Source: Sphingobacterium detergens (GTDB lineage: Bacteria > Bacteroidota > Bacteroidia > Sphingobacteriales > Sphingobacteriaceae). Taken from it: a stretch of 64,000 nucleotides of DNA. Of this stretch, positions 62,638-64,000 are shown piece after piece (the first letter of the stretch is position 1; the number at the start of each line of letters is the position of its first letter). Below the pieces are notes generated by a model that was not told the origin of the DNA, did not search any database, and saw only the letters and a program-made list of their open reading frames with translations. Position numbers and translations under genes: made by a program. Where the stretch lies: NCBI RefSeq assembly GCF_003610355.1, contig NZ_RAPY01000001.1, forward strand, positions 2,596,500 through 2,660,499, given 5' to 3'.

Positions 62638-64000
62638 TTAAAGTGCCGAGATCTTCAGCAAAACGCTGGTACGGTTGCTATTCAGATCAGGATTCACGCC
62701 GACTTTCATCAGGTAATCGCCCGAATAGGTTTGTCCCTGGCCTAAGCTCGACTTGGTTCTCGGATACAAGTTGATCTCCTCCACCCGGTATTGTTTTTGG
62801 GCATCTAGTCCTTTTAAACGCACTGGATCCGTTGAACCTATGCCATAACGGTTATTGACCAGATAGTTGAAGATGACAGCTTCTGTTTTTTTGCTATTCA
62901 CATAGCTCAGGGCGGCAAAGTCACCTTCACGCGGATCGGCCAAACGATACTGATCCCCATGCCAGATTGTTGCTTTAAGCGCCTCGTAATTCTTTACCGC
63001 CTGCTGGGAGAATAACAGATCCTGCTCATTCAGGTGACTCACCACAATATCAAAACCCAGTTTGCCCATCATGGCTACATCCGTACGGAATTTGAGGGAC
63101 TGTTTTCCCCAGTCTGTCACATGGTTTGAGGTACTAATTGCCGGAAAAAAGTACGAATATTCGTACTGCATAAAAATACGTTCCAGGGGATCTGTATTAT
63201 CCGAAGGCCAGAATTCGGTAAAGTACCGAAGCGCTGCATAGTCCACGCGGCCACCGCCACCCGAACATAACATCATCGGCACCTTTGGATACTTCGCACG
63301 AATACGTTCCAACACCTTATAAAGGCCTTCGACATACGAAATATAAAAGGCGCCCTGATCTTTCAGAAATGCGGAATGTGCATTGTATATCACCGCATTA
63401 CAGTCCCATTTAATGTATGCCAATGCCGGATTTTTGGTAAACAGGTCGTCCAAGATATGAAAAACAAAATCCTGCACCTTGGGATTTGTCAGATCCAGGA
63501 TTAGCTGATTGCGGAAGTAATGTTCTTCACGCTGCGGCTGTTTAACGACCCAATCCGGATGTTGCTCGTAGAGTTCGGATTTGGGGCTGACCATTTCGGG
63601 TTCTACCCAGATACCAAATTTAACACCTTGTTTAGTCGCTTCTTCCACAAGCGTCGCAATACCATTGGGCAATTTTGTGCGGTTAGGTTGCCAATCTCCC
63701 AAGCTCGAGTGATCACTATTACGCGGATATTTATTTCCAAACCAGCCATCATCCAATAAAAAAAGGTCTACTCCTAGTTTCTTGGTATCCTGAAGCAGTC
63801 CTTTCAATTTTTGCTCATTAAAATCAAAGTAGGTCGCCTCCCAATTATTAAGTAAAGTCAGGCGTTCGCCATTTCCATCCAACAACTGATATTTACGAGC
63901 CCAGTTGTGCAAGTTCCGGGAAGCCTCTCCTTTTCCCTTCGTCGATAAGGTATAAATCAATTTGGGCGTTGTAAACTCTTGGTTGCTGGCCAGTTTCACA
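62638..64000 (-). CDS. Family GH36 alpha-galactosidase, 5' part outside window
   Basis: The last 454 codons of an alpha-galactosidase are visible; the start and N-terminal beta domain lie beyond base 64000. The barrel shows LLNNWEATYFDF, DLFLLDDGWFG, KFGIWVEPEMVSP, the nucleophile Asp in YIKWDCN and the acid/base Asp in WPSDNTDPLER. It ends with a beta domain (VEEINLYPR). It removes terminal alpha-galactose from oligosaccharides or hemicellulose. It is the first of three visible genes of a glycan-degrading unit. Confidence 0.93.
   Translation of the reverse strand, partial: VKLASNQEFTTPKLIYTLSTKGKGEASRNLHNWARKYQLLDGNGERLTLLNNWEATYFDFNEQKLKGLLQDTKKLGVDLFLLDDGWFGNKYPRNSDHSSLGDWQPNRTKLPNGIATLVEEATKQGVKFGIWVEPEMVSPKSELYEQHPDWVVKQPQREEHYFRNQLILDLTNPKVQDFVFHILDDLFTKNPALAYIKWDCNAVIYNAHSAFLKDQGAFYISYVEGLYKVLERIRAKYPKVPMMLCSGGGGRVDYAALRYFTEFWPSDNTDPLERIFMQYEYSYFFPAISTSNHVTDWGKQSLKFRTDVAMMGKLGFDIVVSHLNEQDLLFSQQAVKNYEALKATIWHGDQYRLADPREGDFAALSYVNSKKTEAVIFNYLVNNRYGIGSTDPVRLKGLDAQKQYRVEEINLYPRTKSSLGQGQTYSGDYLMKVGVNPDLNSNRTSVLLKISAL

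Noticed and set aside
1..64000. Transposases, integrases, tRNA or rRNA genes
   Set aside because: No protein or RNA signature for any of them was found by reading; small tRNA-like folds could be missed without a covariance search.

Overview
The window reads as chromosomal DNA from a Bacteroidota bacterium, most likely a Sphingobacterium or a close relative. The signs are a moderately AT-rich sequence, few strong Shine-Dalgarno sites, several TAnnTTTG promoter boxes, LytS/LytTR sensor-regulator pairs, a BlaI/M56 pair, family-typical Crp/Fnr regulators, and a set of secreted carbohydrate-active enzymes. I found no rRNA, tRNA, transposase, CRISPR array or prophage. The genus is an inference from protein resemblance, since no search was run.

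Layout. 1-3.7 kb: end of a WGR-domain gene and a secreted glutaminase-like protein. 3.9-8.2 kb: MscS channel, then a MocR regulator divergent from an EamA exporter. 8.2-11.6 kb: a GNAT gene, then a four-gene run paiB-paiA-yggS-amidotransferase. 11.9-17.2 kb: small lipoprotein, a translationally coupled mdaB-ygiN quinone pair with divergent LysR regulator, a Crp/Fnr regulator, lipoamide dehydrogenase and OsmC. 17.2-24.9 kb: LytTR/LytS pair divergent from a TolC-RND-MFP efflux operon. 25-36.3 kb: an Ntn-hydrolase, lipoprotein, DUF218, methyltransferase, alpha/beta hydrolase, DyP peroxidase, DUF4180, VOC, GNAT, AraC, oleate hydratase and a beta-lactamase-fold serine hydrolase. 36.3-41 kb: a second LytTR/LytS pair with a decayed thioredoxin-like gene between its genes, a Crp/Fnr regulator, HAD phosphatase and DinB. 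41.3-49.1 kb: OmpR-type two-component system leading into a heavy-metal RND operon. 49.2-53.2 kb: convergent TolC-EmrA-EmrB-like drug efflux operon. 53.3-56.6 kb: serine hydrolase, BlaI repressor, and an M56 peptidase fused to an amidase-like domain. 56.6-58 kb: DUF3050 and an 88-residue orphan with a long leader. 58.2-64 kb: a polysaccharide-degrading run GH95, acetylesterase, GH36.

How it works together. Much of the window is about sensing the envelope and exporting compounds: three tripartite pumps within 35 kb, two of them beside their own two-component systems. The most unusual item is at 54.66-56.57 kb. A BlaI-type repressor, whose cleavage region still carries the expected Phe, overlaps an M56 (BlaR1-type) protease. 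The extracellular sensor of this protease is an N-acetylmuramoyl-L-alanine amidase fold in which the metal ligands are kept but the usual catalytic Glu is Ser. The gene pair sits behind an operator made of a 52-base near-perfect palindrome plus a further direct repeat. This looks like a receptor for cell-wall fragments that would relieve repression by proteolysis. Other points are two copies of an interspersed repeat (11.7 and 39.6 kb), an EF-hand-like loop inside an RND pump, and several hairpins that use the last codons of genes as stem.
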